Shown here in pieces: positions 46,421 to 56,559 of a DNA stretch of 64,000 bases (position 1 is the stretch's first letter; each line of letters starts with the position of its first letter). The translations under genes were made by a program, and so were the position numbers. The DNA is taken from positions 1,674,001 to 1,738,000 of the forward strand of contig NZ_CP060418.1 of assembly GCF_014298075.1 (NCBI RefSeq), written 5' to 3'. The notes under the pieces were generated by a model. That model was given only the letters and a program-made list of their open reading frames with translations, did no database searches and was not told the DNA's origin. Source of the DNA: Enterobacter sp. JUb54. Lineage in GTDB: Bacteria > Pseudomonadota > Gammaproteobacteria > Enterobacterales > Enterobacteriaceae.

Positions 46421-49039
46421 TCACGCAGGTTCACCCTCTTTTTCATCGTCAGCGGGGCTCTCATTCTGGTAATAGAAGGCCCCGGTTTCGCAGCGGAAGC
46501 TGGAAAAGGCCGCCGGGTGATGGAAGTAGTACCCTTGCGCCTTCTGGCACCCCAGCTTCTGCAGCTGCTGCTTCACGCCCTCATCTTCTATCCCTTCAGC
46601 AATCAGCGGCACTTTAAACCCGCGAGCCAGCACGATCAGCGAGTTAATCACCGATGTCGCTTTCTCATCATCCAGATAATCGCTGATAAACTGCTGGTCG
46701 ATTTTAATACTGTCGAACGGTAGCGTATGCAAATAGGACAGGCTGGAGAAATTGGCGCCAAAGTCATCGAGCGAGACCGATATACCGTGGCGACGCAGGT
46801 AGCTCAACATCTTACCAATCCGCTCAACATTATTGGCCAGCACGCGTTCGGTGATCTCGATGCAGACGTTGGCATTTGACAGCCCATTGCGGCGGATGGA
46901 ATCCATTAAGTGCCAGGCAAAATCCTGCTGCAGGATCTGGATCGCCGAGACATTAATATAGATAACGAAATCTTTCGGCGCGCCGCGGGCAATCATCGCG
47001 GCCAGCTCACGGCACGCCTCTTCAATGATCCATTTCCCCAGCGGGATGATAAGCCCGGTTTCTTCGGCCAGCGGAATAAAGCGGTCAGGAGGAACGTCAC
47101 CCAGCACCTCAGAATGCCAGCGGATCAGACACTCCCCTTCACGGCAATGTTCCTCATCGCCCTGATCGATAATAGGCTGCAGGACCAGATGAAACTCCTG
47201 CCGATGAATCGCATCGCTCAGGTGCTCATGCAGGCGGATATTAAACAGTTCGTGATCGCGCATTTCGCTGGAGAACAGCGTAACCACACCATTGCCCTGC
47301 TTTTGCGCCTGCTTCAACGTAATCCAGGCTTCCTGCAGCACCTGGGTCACGTTCTGCGCGGTGATCTCGCTGAACACCATCCCGACATTACCGGTATAGA
47401 CATACTTTTTATCTGAGGGATAGTGCTCCAGTTCTTCGCTGATAAACAGTGACGATAAAATGTCGCGGTAGCGTTGATAATCCTTTTGCTGATTCATCCC
47501 TGGGAAAACAATAATGATCTTATCGTCTTTATCGCGGGCGAGCAGCGTGTCCGTCGGCAGCAATGTCTGCAGACGGCGGATAAACTCATTAATAAAGGTG
47601 TTGCCGTACTCCGCCCCTAGCGAGTTAATAATGGTGTTCATGTTGCTGATACTCACCAGCCCCAGCAGGTTGCGGCGACTGTAGAGCGCATCTTGTTGCA
47701 GCAGCCCCGCCCGGGTAAAAAGCCCCGTGCTTTCATCCTCTTCAATTTTCCGCCGCTGGCTTTCAAAACTTTCCGCCAGCTTGTACGACAGCGCCATAAA
47801 GGTGGTTTCGAGGGAGACAATCTCCGGGAAATGCCGCTTATTATCCGGCGGGGTCCAGCGGTGTGTCGCCAGTTGGTCGGACTTACGCACGATATCCTGC
47901 AGCGGTTTCGCCACCCGTTTCAACACCCAGAACACCACCAGAAGGCCAGTAATCAGCACCAGAAACTGCACCGCCATCGTCATCATCGAATACTTCACTA
48001 CCGTGTGGGTAATGGTCTTCGCCGGGCTGATAATCACCCCCTGCCATTGCAGTAATGACTCGCGGTCTCGTACCGGGAAGGCGTCGACGTAATAATCTTT
48101 GCCCTGCACCGTCATCGCTTGCAGGCCTGGCTGCTGCGCCTGTTTTATCGCCTCGTTCGCCGCGACGATAACCGGGTTGTCGAGGGAATCCAGCTTTTGC
48201 AGCGTGAGCGCGCTCTGCCCCTCTTTTTTCAACATACCGTGCGCCAGCGTCGGCAGGGATGAGGCGATCAATTGCTGCTGCTCGTTGACGATCAACAGCA
48301 CGCTGCCCGGAAAGGGTTTGAGTTTTTCCAGTTGCTGATTCAGTTCTTCGAGATGCATTTCGCTGGCCACCACGCCGACAAATTTCCCCTGACGGTTAAA
48401 CGCCGGGGAACTGTACGCGACCGCGATTTCCTGACGATGCTCATCGTTCTGAAAAGGGGTTGTCCAGCCAGCATTCTGGCTGTGTGCGACAGGCTTAAAC
48501 CACGCGCTCTGTAAAACATCCACATTGTCGATCGTTTTATCGACGCTGGCGTTCACGCTGAGATGGTTGTAGACCGTCAGTTGATGCTGAGTTTGCGCAT
48601 CCTTGAGCGAGAGATAGTCGTTATCCGAATGCGCTTTATCATGTGCCACCTGAACCAGGTCGCCATTTACGCTACCAAACTCAATGGTGCTCAGATACTG
48701 CTTATTGATAAACACATTGTTGAGGGTATTGGCGATATCGCTGACCAGATGACGAACCTCGATGGTATCGCCCTCTTCACGGCCAATGGCATGAACAATA
48801 ATGGCATTCGACTGGATCGGAACATCGATATAGTCGTGGATGGCCTCTTCGATGGCGATTCGCCTGGCGCTGAGAATGCTCTGGCTGACTTCATCAATAA
48901 AAGCCGAGCCCTGGAAGTAGAGAAAAGTATAAACGATCAGCAAAACCGCGATGACGGTAGTAAGCAGCGTTAACGGAATCATGTGCGCCAGCGACAGCGG
49001 ATAGCTCTTGATCGAAAACTGTTTCTTGAGAATTTGCAT
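46421..49039 (-). CDS. membrane EAL phosphodiesterase with degenerate GGDEF
   Basis: 872 residues. Two spans (about 17-43 and 350-375) enclose a periplasmic dCACHE-like sensor. The GGDEF domain lacks the motif (ARDKDDKIIIVFPG in its place), so it should not make c-di-GMP. The EAL domain retains the catalytic set: Glu636 of ECLIRW, NVSA, EITE, DDFG, KIDQ and AEGIE, and QGYYF. Hydrolysis of c-di-GMP is expected. The next gene upstream, 23 bp away, is a paralogue. Confidence 0.9.
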   Translation of the reverse strand: MQILKKQFSIKSYPLSLAHMIPLTLLTTVIAVLLIVYTFLYFQGSAFIDEVSQSILSARRIAIEEAIHDYIDVPIQSNAIIVHAIGREEGDTIEVRHLVSDIANTLNNVFINKQYLSTIEFGSVNGDLVQVAHDKAHSDNDYLSLKDAQTQHQLTVYNHLSVNASVDKTIDNVDVLQSAWFKPVAHSQNAGWTTPFQNDEHRQEIAVAYSSPAFNRQGKFVGVVASEMHLEELNQQLEKLKPFPGSVLLIVNEQQQLIASSLPTLAHGMLKKEGQSALTLQKLDSLDNPVIVAANEAIKQAQQPGLQAMTVQGKDYYVDAFPVRDRESLLQWQGVIISPAKTITHTVVKYSMMTMAVQFLVLITGLLVVFWVLKRVAKPLQDIVRKSDQLATHRWTPPDNKRHFPEIVSLETTFMALSYKLAESFESQRRKIEEDESTGLFTRAGLLQQDALYSRRNLLGLVSISNMNTIINSLGAEYGNTFINEFIRRLQTLLPTDTLLARDKDDKIIIVFPGMNQQKDYQRYRDILSSLFISEELEHYPSDKKYVYTGNVGMVFSEITAQNVTQVLQEAWITLKQAQKQGNGVVTLFSSEMRDHELFNIRLHEHLSDAIHRQEFHLVLQPIIDQGDEEHCREGECLIRWHSEVLGDVPPDRFIPLAEETGLIIPLGKWIIEEACRELAAMIARGAPKDFVIYINVSAIQILQQDFAWHLMDSIRRNGLSNANVCIEITERVLANNVERIGKMLSYLRRHGISVSLDDFGANFSSLSYLHTLPFDSIKIDQQFISDYLDDEKATSVINSLIVLARGFKVPLIAEGIEDEGVKQQLQKLGCQKAQGYYFHHPAAFSSFRCETGAFYYQNESPADDEKEGEPA

Positions 49040-49062
49040 AGAGTCTCCCGAAGGTGCCGCCG

Positions 49063-51543
49063 TTATTCCGGCTCGACAAACAAAATGCCGTTTTCCGGTG
49101 CGAATTGATCGAAGGCCTTCGGTCGGGAGTAGTAGTAACCCTGAGCGAGGTCACATCCCATCTCCTTGAGCTTGGCCGCCATTTCTGCGGTTTCGACCCC
49201 TTCGGCAACCAGCGGAACTTCAAAGCTTTGTGCCAGCATCAGTACGGAGGCGATCACCGCCTCACTCTTCTTGTCATCCAGCACGTTTTTCACAAACCCG
49301 CGATCGATTTTCAGGCAGTCAAACGGTAATGAATGCAGGTAAGAGAGGCTGGAATAACCAGAGCCAAAATCATCAATCGCCACCGATACGCCCAGACGGC
49401 GCAAATAGGCGAGGATCTTCACCACCCGGTGGGTATCGTGCAGCAGGACGCTTTCCGTAATTTCGATGCAAATATTGCTGTTCATCAGCTCATAGCGCTG
49501 GATGGCAGCCAGTAAATGAGTCGAGAAATCAGGTTGTTGTAGCTGCACCGCGGAAATATTCACATGCAGTTTAAAGTCCTGCGGCGCACCGTTGGCGATA
49601 AAGGCTGCCAGTTCGCGACAGGCGGTTTCGACAATCCACTTACCGAGCGGCACAATCATGCCGGTATGCTCGGCCAGACCAATAAATTTGTCCGGCGGCA
49701 CAAAGCCCAGCACGTTGGACTGCCAGCGGATCAGGCATTCACCCTCTTTGCAGTGGCTGCCTTCTTCAAAGGAGACGATGGGCTGCAACACCAGGTGGAA
49801 ACCTTCGGTCTGCAGGTCATCGCACAGGGCCTGGTGCAGACGCAGGTTATTGACCTCTTCTTCGCGCATTTGCGAGGTAAACAACTCGCTGGCTCCGCTG
49901 CGTTGAAGTTGCGCATGCTGTAAGGCAATACTGACGTTCATCAGGCATTCGCTGATGTTCTCCTGCGACAGCGTGTCCTGAACCATCCCGACGTGGCCGG
50001 TGAAAATATGCGCATCACCGGATGACTCCGGCGTCGCCAGGCGGAATATCGAGGAGAGCAATGAGCTGTAATAGGCCACATCTTTGCTTTCATAGGTTCC
50101 GGCAAACGCGATGATAAACAGATCTTCACGATCGCGGCAGCACAGCGCCCCTTCCGGCAGGATCTCGCGGATACGCAGGGCAAACTGGCGGATAAACTGG
50201 CGTGCCAGCTCATTGCCTAGCACGTTCTTCACCGAGTTGTAGTTGCTGACATGCACCATCGCTAACAGGTTGCGGTTGTCATACAGCGACTCGGTCAGCA
50301 GCAGGCCGTTGCGGTTTAAAAAGCCGGTTTCCGGATCCTCTTCTAACTTCTTACGCTTATTTTCGAAGGCCCCAGGCAGGGTCTGCGAGACGTTATTCAG
50401 CGCCTCATCGAGGTTGGCAATTTCCGGGAACAGCCGTTTAGGCTGTTTAGTCCACGGCATCAGGCCAGGCCGCACTTTATCCGCCACTTCTTTCAGGGTG
50501 CCGGTAAAGTGAGAAATAATGAGCGCCAGAACGACCATCAGCGCAAAAATGAACAGCATATTGCTGAGGGTCATCATCAACCGCTGCTGGTTCATCGCGG
50601 TATTTGCCTGCTTATAAGGCGCGATCATCAGTGCCTTCCACTTCAATGCCCGATCGCGATCCTGGACATCAAAGACGGTCGCCAGGTACTCGCGGCCATC
50701 GATGTTAAAGGACGTGACGTCCTGTGGACGGCTGGTCTTGAGGATCTGGCGAATCACCGGCTGGTTTTGTTGCAGCGCCGCGGTGATGCCCGAGGAAGCG
50801 ACGATATGGTTGCTTTCATCGCTTATCAACAGCGCTGAGCGGGTGCCCGGAAGAATACTTTGCAAATATCCCTTCATATCGGCCGGCATCGTCCCGCTGG
50901 AGATCAGCCCGCGGAACATCCCCTGCTTATTGAATACCGGCAGATGATAGATGATGGTCGGGCTCCCGGTGAGGCGTTCGATACTCCAGAAAGGTTGCTT
51001 CTTTTGTCGCGCCTTCACAAACCACGGCTGCCCGGTAACGTTGAAATGCTCGTTAACTTTGACAATCGTCGAATCTTTGGTGATGCCGCTATAGCTCACC
51101 AGGCGCTGCGGCTCGCTAGCCAGCGTGCGTTGTAAATAGATTTGGTTGCTGTGATCGTTTCGCACCACGGAATAGTAACGACCGCTGGTTTCAGCCCAGG
51201 AAAGGCTTTTAAATGCCGGAGTGGAATTCAGCGCATGAGCAGTTAAATAGACTAACTCCGGCACCAGTTGCTGTTCCGGGATATTGTCGTCACTGCCCTG
51301 AATATATTGCTGCAACAGATTACTGACCTGCAGCGGGCGCTCGAAGAAATCTTCCAGCTTATGTTGCACCAGTTGGCTATTACTGAGCAGCAATTGCTTA
51401 CTGACCACCTCTTCCACCTGATGAGACTGATAATTAAATAACCCAGTCAGGCAAACAATAATGATAATCAATAAAATCAGAGAAACCAGAAGCACACTTT
51501 TTAATAAAGTGAACGGATACATTTTATAAGAAGATTTGGTCAT
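49063..51543 (-). CDS. membrane EAL phosphodiesterase with degenerate GGDEF, paralogue
   Basis: About 826 residues from ATG 51543; an in-frame ATG at 51561 is the alternative. Same layout as its neighbour: spans at about 8-34 and 325-350 around a periplasmic sensor (SWAETSGRYYSVVR, ISDESNHIVASSG). The GGDEF site is replaced by CRDREDLFIIAFAG. EAL residues are intact (Glu602 of ECLIRW, NISA, EITE, DDFGSGYSS, KIDRGF, AEGVE, QGYYY). Probably arose by tandem duplication with divergence of the sensor. Confidence 0.9.
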   Translation of the reverse strand: MTKSSYKMYPFTLLKSVLLVSLILLIIIIVCLTGLFNYQSHQVEEVVSKQLLLSNSQLVQHKLEDFFERPLQVSNLLQQYIQGSDDNIPEQQLVPELVYLTAHALNSTPAFKSLSWAETSGRYYSVVRNDHSNQIYLQRTLASEPQRLVSYSGITKDSTIVKVNEHFNVTGQPWFVKARQKKQPFWSIERLTGSPTIIYHLPVFNKQGMFRGLISSGTMPADMKGYLQSILPGTRSALLISDESNHIVASSGITAALQQNQPVIRQILKTSRPQDVTSFNIDGREYLATVFDVQDRDRALKWKALMIAPYKQANTAMNQQRLMMTLSNMLFIFALMVVLALIISHFTGTLKEVADKVRPGLMPWTKQPKRLFPEIANLDEALNNVSQTLPGAFENKRKKLEEDPETGFLNRNGLLLTESLYDNRNLLAMVHVSNYNSVKNVLGNELARQFIRQFALRIREILPEGALCCRDREDLFIIAFAGTYESKDVAYYSSLLSSIFRLATPESSGDAHIFTGHVGMVQDTLSQENISECLMNVSIALQHAQLQRSGASELFTSQMREEEVNNLRLHQALCDDLQTEGFHLVLQPIVSFEEGSHCKEGECLIRWQSNVLGFVPPDKFIGLAEHTGMIVPLGKWIVETACRELAAFIANGAPQDFKLHVNISAVQLQQPDFSTHLLAAIQRYELMNSNICIEITESVLLHDTHRVVKILAYLRRLGVSVAIDDFGSGYSSLSYLHSLPFDCLKIDRGFVKNVLDDKKSEAVIASVLMLAQSFEVPLVAEGVETAEMAAKLKEMGCDLAQGYYYSRPKAFDQFAPENGILFVEPE

Positions 51544-51631
51544 AGGACACGTTATACCCATGTGGGTGAATTCGTTTAATAAATATCACCCCACAATGAC
51601 GCATCAAGGGCAATCAGAATGAAGCTATCGG

Positions 51632-53047
51632 CTAGCGAATTGCCAATACGGACGGTGCGCTGGTACGATTGCGCCCCGTTTTTTTCGATTGGTATAAATA
51701 GCCATCTGCTTCTGATAGCAGCTTGTCAAAGATATCGACAATATTCTGCCGCATCGCTGTTCCGTAGCTCAGTCCAATACTGACAGTCAGTGACAGCTTT
51801 TTACTGCCCCATTCAACTTCCATTTCCTCAACGGCCTGACGGATCTCTTCCGCCAGTTGTAAACCCGCGTCACCGGGTTTGCCGGCCATAATAACCGCAA
51901 ACTCTTCGCCACCCAGACGGGCGACGATGCCAAGCTTACCGACGACGCTCTTCACCCGGCCCGCAAAGGCGGTAAGCACGCGATCGCCGCAGTCATGTCC
52001 CCAGGTATCGTTAATGTTCTTGAAATGGTCGATATCAAGAATCAAGACGTTAAGCGGGGTGGCATTGCCGGTATCATCCAACTCTTTTAGCCGTTCATAG
52101 AGGCCAAAACGCGAATAGACCCGGGTTAAGTAGTCATACCTGACCTGATGTGAGAGCTGCTTAACGAGGGTATTAACCGCCTCAACGCTGACCGCCACAA
52201 TCAGCGGGCTGAGCGCAACGGCTGCGATACCTAATCGCGCCGAAATGATCGGCGGGATCTGCCCCATCAGATGAACTCCGGAAACCTTTTGGTCCACCAT
52301 CAGCACTTCAACAACGCCGGCCAGCAAGGTCAGTAAGCACGTCGTCGGCAGCGAGTAGACAATCGCACACCAGATCAACGCCGGCAGGATCATCGACAGC
52401 GTCCCCATACTTTCCAGGGTACCGGTGGTGATGGAAACCGTCAGCGACAGCACCAGCAGGACCAACGGTAATGGTCGACTCAGCGTTATGCGTCGCGGTG
52501 TGCGCTCTGCTCTGCGAATTAAGATGACCGGTAATACCAGCACGCTGGTGGTAAACTCTTCACTCAGCCAGGCCGGGTAGATTTGCCAGAAGTCGCTCTG
52601 ATGCATCTGGGCATAAAAATAACTGCCCGGAATAGCGCACAGTAACCCGGTCAACAAACAGTAACTGTACAGTCGAAATATGGTTATTTTTAAATGAGGT
52701 TCGGCGGGCTGGCGTTCTCTTAATATCAACCCGCTTAATATTGCCACGAAAGCAATATCAGACATGTTCATCAGTATGCCGGTCAGGTCGTAGTTATCGA
52801 GCACCAGGCCAGAAAACAAAACCGCCAGGATAAAAATCACAAAATAGTAAGGCTGGCGCAGAGACTGGTGACGAATAAATAATCCTGCCACTACTGCGTT
52901 CATTGGCCAGAATAGCGCAGTACCGTGATGACCAATAAATTGCCCAACGGCATACAGCGCCACCGTCAGACTAAAAAGAATAACGGTGTTCAACAGGGGT
53001 TTATCCTTCTTAAAACCAGCAGAAGGATAAATTGTCAGCTTATGCAT
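51632..53047 (-). CDS. MASE1-type membrane diguanylate cyclase
   Basis: 471 residues: about eight to ten N-terminal membrane helices with a MASE1-like pattern (LFWPMNAVVAGLFIRH), then a GGDEF domain. The active motif is GGEEF at 379-383, within ARLGGEEFAVIM, and metal-binding LDIDHFKNINDTWGHDCGD precedes it. It should make c-di-GMP. Codes 89 bp upstream of the two EAL genes in the same direction, giving a possible synthesis/degradation cluster. Confidence 0.9.
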   Translation of the reverse strand: MHKLTIYPSAGFKKDKPLLNTVILFSLTVALYAVGQFIGHHGTALFWPMNAVVAGLFIRHQSLRQPYYFVIFILAVLFSGLVLDNYDLTGILMNMSDIAFVAILSGLILRERQPAEPHLKITIFRLYSYCLLTGLLCAIPGSYFYAQMHQSDFWQIYPAWLSEEFTTSVLVLPVILIRRAERTPRRITLSRPLPLVLLVLSLTVSITTGTLESMGTLSMILPALIWCAIVYSLPTTCLLTLLAGVVEVLMVDQKVSGVHLMGQIPPIISARLGIAAVALSPLIVAVSVEAVNTLVKQLSHQVRYDYLTRVYSRFGLYERLKELDDTGNATPLNVLILDIDHFKNINDTWGHDCGDRVLTAFAGRVKSVVGKLGIVARLGGEEFAVIMAGKPGDAGLQLAEEIRQAVEEMEVEWGSKKLSLTVSIGLSYGTAMRQNIVDIFDKLLSEADGYLYQSKKTGRNRTSAPSVLAIR

Positions 53048-53207
53048 AATATTCAGATTCTATTAAAACGCTGTCTGCAGCAGACATCGTAAGCGCAATA
53101 ATAGTAGCGAGGTTAAAAAACAGCCGCAATGCGAATGTTATCTTAAAATAAACTATGGAGGGAACAGCATGCCGGGCGGTCAGCAATATACCGCCCGGTG
53201 TGGATAT

Positions 53208-53828
53208 TTACTGGAACGGTTTTACATCGCCAACGCCTTCACGCAGCACCACCGGCGAATCTTCGGTCAGATCGATAACGGTTGTCGGCTGTTGCCCCAG
53301 ATAACCCCCGTGAATAATCAAATCCACCAGCTTTTCCAGACGGTCTTTGATCTCTTCCGGGTCGGACTCGGTGAATTCGCTGCCGGGGAGCATCAGCGAG
53401 GTCGACAGCATCGGCTCACCCAACGTCTCCAACAGCATCTGGGCTATCGGGTTCGACGGGACACGCATCCCGATGGTCTTGCGTTTTTCCTGCAACAGAC
53501 GGCGCGGCACCTCTTTGGTCCCTTTGAGGATAAACGTGTAGTTGCCCGGCGTATTGTTTTTAATCAGTCGGAAGGCCACGTTATCGACAAACGCGTAAGT
53601 CGACAGCTCGGACAGATCGCGACACATCAGGGTGAAGTTGTGACCGTCTGGCAGCTGACGAATGCGGCAAATACGCTCCATGGCGCCTTTATCTTCGATC
53701 TTACACCCCAGCGCGTAACCGGAATCTGTGGGATAGACAATCACCCCACCCTTACGCACAATTTCCACCGCCTGGTTAATCAACCGAGCCTGCGGGTTGT
53801 CCGGATGAATATAAAAAAACTGGCTCAT
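53208..53828 (-). CDS. yciO: YciO, Sua5/YrdC-like protein
   Basis: 206 residues of the YrdC/Sua5 fold (VYPTDSGYALGCKI, MCRDLSELSTYA, RVPSNPIAQMLLE). TsaC/Sua5 make threonylcarbamoyl-AMP; YciO lacks part of the TsaC signature and its activity is not settled. Follows rnm after 15 bp. Confidence 0.94.
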   Translation of the reverse strand: MSQFFYIHPDNPQARLINQAVEIVRKGGVIVYPTDSGYALGCKIEDKGAMERICRIRQLPDGHNFTLMCRDLSELSTYAFVDNVAFRLIKNNTPGNYTFILKGTKEVPRRLLQEKRKTIGMRVPSNPIAQMLLETLGEPMLSTSLMLPGSEFTESDPEEIKDRLEKLVDLIIHGGYLGQQPTTVIDLTEDSPVVLREGVGDVKPFQ

Positions 53829-53843
53829 ATTTCCCTCTCAATT

Positions 53844-54707
53844 TTATTCTGCGGCCGTTTCCCAGCTGTGCCAGATCCCTTCTACGCCTGCGGGTAGCCA
53901 GAGCTTGCGGCCCAGCTCAATCCACGGGCAAGGCTGATGAAAATCAGAACCTTGCGAACCGAGCAGACCAAACTGTGCAGCGTACGCGGCAAGCTGCGTA
54001 CGTTCATGGGGCGCCTGCTGACATTGCGCCAGCTCCATCGCATCGCCACCCTGCTCACTGAAGTGGGCCAACAGCCGTTTCAGCCACTTGGCGGAGAGGT
54101 CGTAACGCCCGGGATGGGCGATAACCGCTTTGCCGCCAGAATGATGAATGACATCAATCGCTTGTTTTATTGTACACCACTGCGGGGGAACGTAACCGGT
54201 TTTCCCACGCGCGAGATATTTTTTGAAAACGTCGGCCATATTGCTGGCGTGACCGGCTTCGACCAGGAAGCGCGCGAAGTGTCCGCGGGTAACCGCCCCG
54301 CCGTCGGCGAGCGCCAGCGCCCCTTCCCAGGCGCCGGGGATCCGCGCTTTGTCCAGCCGTTCAGCAATTAACTGCGCCCGCAACATGCGGCGGGCTTTCT
54401 GTTCCTCTAACAGGTTGGTCATCGCCGGATGGGCAATATCAATATTGAGACCCACGATGTGAATTTCATGGTTTTCCCACAGAGTGGAAATCTCAACGCC
54501 GGTCACCAGCGTCAGCGGCAGGCCGGAACGGGTAATTTCGGCCTGGGCCGCGGGGATCGCCGCCACGGTATCATGGTCGGTGATTGCCAGCGTCCCGACC
54601 CGCATCTGGTGCGCGCGATGAACCAGTTCTTCTGGAGTCAACCGCCCGTCAGAGGCGGTGGTATGGCTGTGCAGATCGTAAATCACTGCGTATTGACTGT
54701 CGCTCAA
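53844..54707 (-). CDS. rnm: RNase AM (YciV/TrpH), PHP-domain 5'-3' exonuclease
   Basis: 287 residues. PHP metal motifs: DLHSHTTASDG, ITDHDT, GVEIST, IAHPGRYD and GSDFH. Known to mature the 5' ends of rRNAs and to act on 3',5'-bisphosphonucleotides. Divergent from the trp operon. Confidence 0.95.
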   Translation of the reverse strand: MSDSQYAVIYDLHSHTTASDGRLTPEELVHRAHQMRVGTLAITDHDTVAAIPAAQAEITRSGLPLTLVTGVEISTLWENHEIHIVGLNIDIAHPAMTNLLEEQKARRMLRAQLIAERLDKARIPGAWEGALALADGGAVTRGHFARFLVEAGHASNMADVFKKYLARGKTGYVPPQWCTIKQAIDVIHHSGGKAVIAHPGRYDLSAKWLKRLLAHFSEQGGDAMELAQCQQAPHERTQLAAYAAQFGLLGSQGSDFHQPCPWIELGRKLWLPAGVEGIWHSWETAAE

Positions 54708-54782
54708 AGAGACTCCTGCTGGACATAGACTTAAATTAGCGCATTATCATACCGACTCGCGGAGAAAATCTGCAAACAAGGG

Positions 54783-54814
54783 TTGACTTTATTCCTCTGG
54801 ACTAGTTAACTAGT
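54783..54814 (+). promoter_or_regulatory. trp promoter and TrpR operator
   Basis: -35 TTGACT (54783-54788), 17-bp spacer, -10 TTAACT (54806-54811). The palindrome ACTAGTTAACTAGT (54801-54814) is the TrpR operator and overlaps the -10. Confidence 0.92.
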
Positions 54815-54842
54815 ACGCAAGTTCACATGAAGGGGTATCACG

Positions 54843-54890
54843 ATGAAAACGCAATCTATCACTCTGCACGGCTGGTGGCGCACCTCCTGA
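54843..54890 (+). CDS. trpL: trp operon leader peptide
   Basis: A 15-residue peptide, MKTQSITLHGWWRTS, with two tandem Trp codons and the conserved GWWRTS ending. Ribosome stalling at the Trp codons controls attenuation. AGGGG (54831-54835) precedes the ATG. Confidence 0.95.
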   Translation: MKTQSITLHGWWRTS

Positions 54891-54934
54891 TATCGGGCGG
54901 CGTAATCGCGTTTTGCACTCAGCATACAGATACC

Positions 54935-54959
54935 CGGCCCGCCAATGAGCGGGCTTTTT
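54935..54959 (+). terminator. trp attenuator
   Basis: GCCCGC / GCGGGC stem followed by TTTTT, 45 bp after trpL: the 3:4 terminator. The upstream CACCTCCTGA and GGCGGCGTAATCGCG segments can form the alternative pairings. Confidence 0.92.
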
Positions 54960-54996
54960 ATTGGACAAAATATTATACCGAAAGGCGAGAATAATA

Positions 54997-56559
54997 ATGC
55001 AAACAACAAAACCGGCACTCGAGCTTCTCACCAGCGACGCCATCTACCGCGAAAATCCGACGGCGTTGTTCCACCAGCTGTGCGGCGCGCGTCCCGCCAC
55101 GCTGCTGCTGGAATCTGCAGACATTGACAGTAAAGATGATTTAAAGAGCCTGCTGCTGGTTGACAGCGCGCTGCGCATTACCGCATTAAGTGACACCGTC
55201 ACTATTCAGGCACTTTCCGCCAACGGTGCGGCCCTGCTGGAATTACTGGATAACGTGCTGCCGGCAGGCATCGACAATCAGCGCCAGCCAAACAGCAGAA
55301 TCCTGACGTTTCCACCGATCAGCGCCCTGCTGGATGAAGACGCGCGCCTGTGCTCTTTATCGGTCTTCGACGCCTTCCGCCTGCTGCAGGAGCTGGTAAC
55401 CGTCCCGCAAGATGAGCGTGAAGCGATGTTCTTCGGCGGCCTGTTTGCCTATGACCTGGTCGCCGGGTTTGAAAACCTGCCGCCGCTGGAGAGCGATACC
55501 GCCTGCCCGGATTACTGCTTCTACCTGGCGGAAACCCTGCTGGTTATCGATCACCAGACCAAAAACACCCGCATTCAGTCGAGCCTGTTCACCCCGCTGG
55601 AGAGCGAAAAACAGCGTCTGACCCAGCGCATTGCTCAACTGCGCCAGCAGCTCAACGAACCGCCGGCGCCGCTGCCGGTCACTAAAGTCGAAGCGATGAC
55701 CTGCGACTGCGATCAGACCGACGAAGAGTACGGCGCCGTAGTGCGCAAAATGCAGCGCGCCATCCGGGCCGGTGAGATTTTCCAGGTGGTGCCATCGCGC
55801 CGCTTCTCACTGCCCTGCCCATCGGCACTGGCAGCCTACGATGTGCTGAAGAAGAGCAACCCTAGCCCGTACATGTTCTTTATGCAGGATAACGACTTCT
55901 CGCTGTTCGGCGCCTCGCCGGAAAGCTCGCTGAAATATGACGCGCTGAGCCGCCAGATAGAGATCTACCCGATTGCCGGTACCCGCCCTCGCGGCCGCCG
56001 TGCCGACGGGTCGCTGGACCGCGATCTCGACAGCCGTATCGAACTGGAAATGCGTACCGACCATAAAGAGATGTCCGAGCACCTGATGCTGGTCGACCTG
56101 GCACGCAACGATCTGGCACGCATTTGTACGCCGGGCAGTCGCTACGTCGCCGACCTCACCAAAGTTGACCGCTACTCTTTCGTCATGCACCTGGTTTCCC
56201 GCGTGGTCGGTGAACTGCGCAGCGACCTTGACGTCCTGCACGCCTACCGCGCCTGTATGAATATGGGCACCCTCAGCGGAGCGCCAAAAGTGCGCGCCAT
56301 GCAGCTTATCGCCGCTGCCGAAGGCAAGCGTCGCGGCAGCTACGGCGGTGCCGTCGGCTACTTTACCGCCCACGGCGACCTCGATACCTGCATCGTCATT
56401 CGTTCTGCCTATGTCCAGGATGGCATTGCCACCGTTCAGGCAGGTGCCGGTATCGTTCTGGATTCCGTGCCTCAGTCCGAAGCGGATGAAACCCGCAATA
56501 AAGCTCGCGCGGTGCTGCGCGCAATCGCCCAGGCCCACCACGCTAAGGAGACTTTCTGA
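54997..56559 (+). CDS. trpE: anthranilate synthase component I
   Basis: 520 residues, the E. coli length, from the ATG at 54997. Converts chorismate plus ammonia to anthranilate. Feedback site LLESAD...[11 protein letters not shown] near the N-terminus; catalytic [28 protein letters not shown] and [13 protein letters not shown] overlap with trpD. Confidence 0.98.
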   Translation: MQTTKPALELLTSDAIYRENPTALFHQLCGARPATLLLESADIDSKDDLKSLLLVDSALRITALSDTVTIQALSANGAALLELLDNVLPAGIDNQRQPNSRILTFPPISALLDEDARLCSLSVFDAFRLLQELVTVPQDEREAMFFGGLFAYDLVAGFENLPPLESDTACPDYCFYLAETLLVIDHQTKNTRIQSSLFTPLESEKQRLTQRIAQLRQQLNEPPAPLPVTKVEAMTCDCDQTDEEYGAVVRKMQRAIRAGEIFQVVPSRRFSLPCPSALAAYDVLKKSNPSPYMFFMQDNDFSLFGASPESSLKYDALSRQIEIYPIAGTRPRGRRADGSLDRDLDSRIELEMRTDHKEMSEHLMLVDLARNDLARICTPGSRYVADLTKVDRYSFVMHLVSRVVGELRSDLDVLHAYRACMNMGTLSGAPKVRAMQLIAAAEGKRRGSYGGAVGYFTAHGDLDTCIVIRSAYVQDGIATVQAGAGIVLDSVPQSEADETRNKARAVLRAIAQAHHAKETF

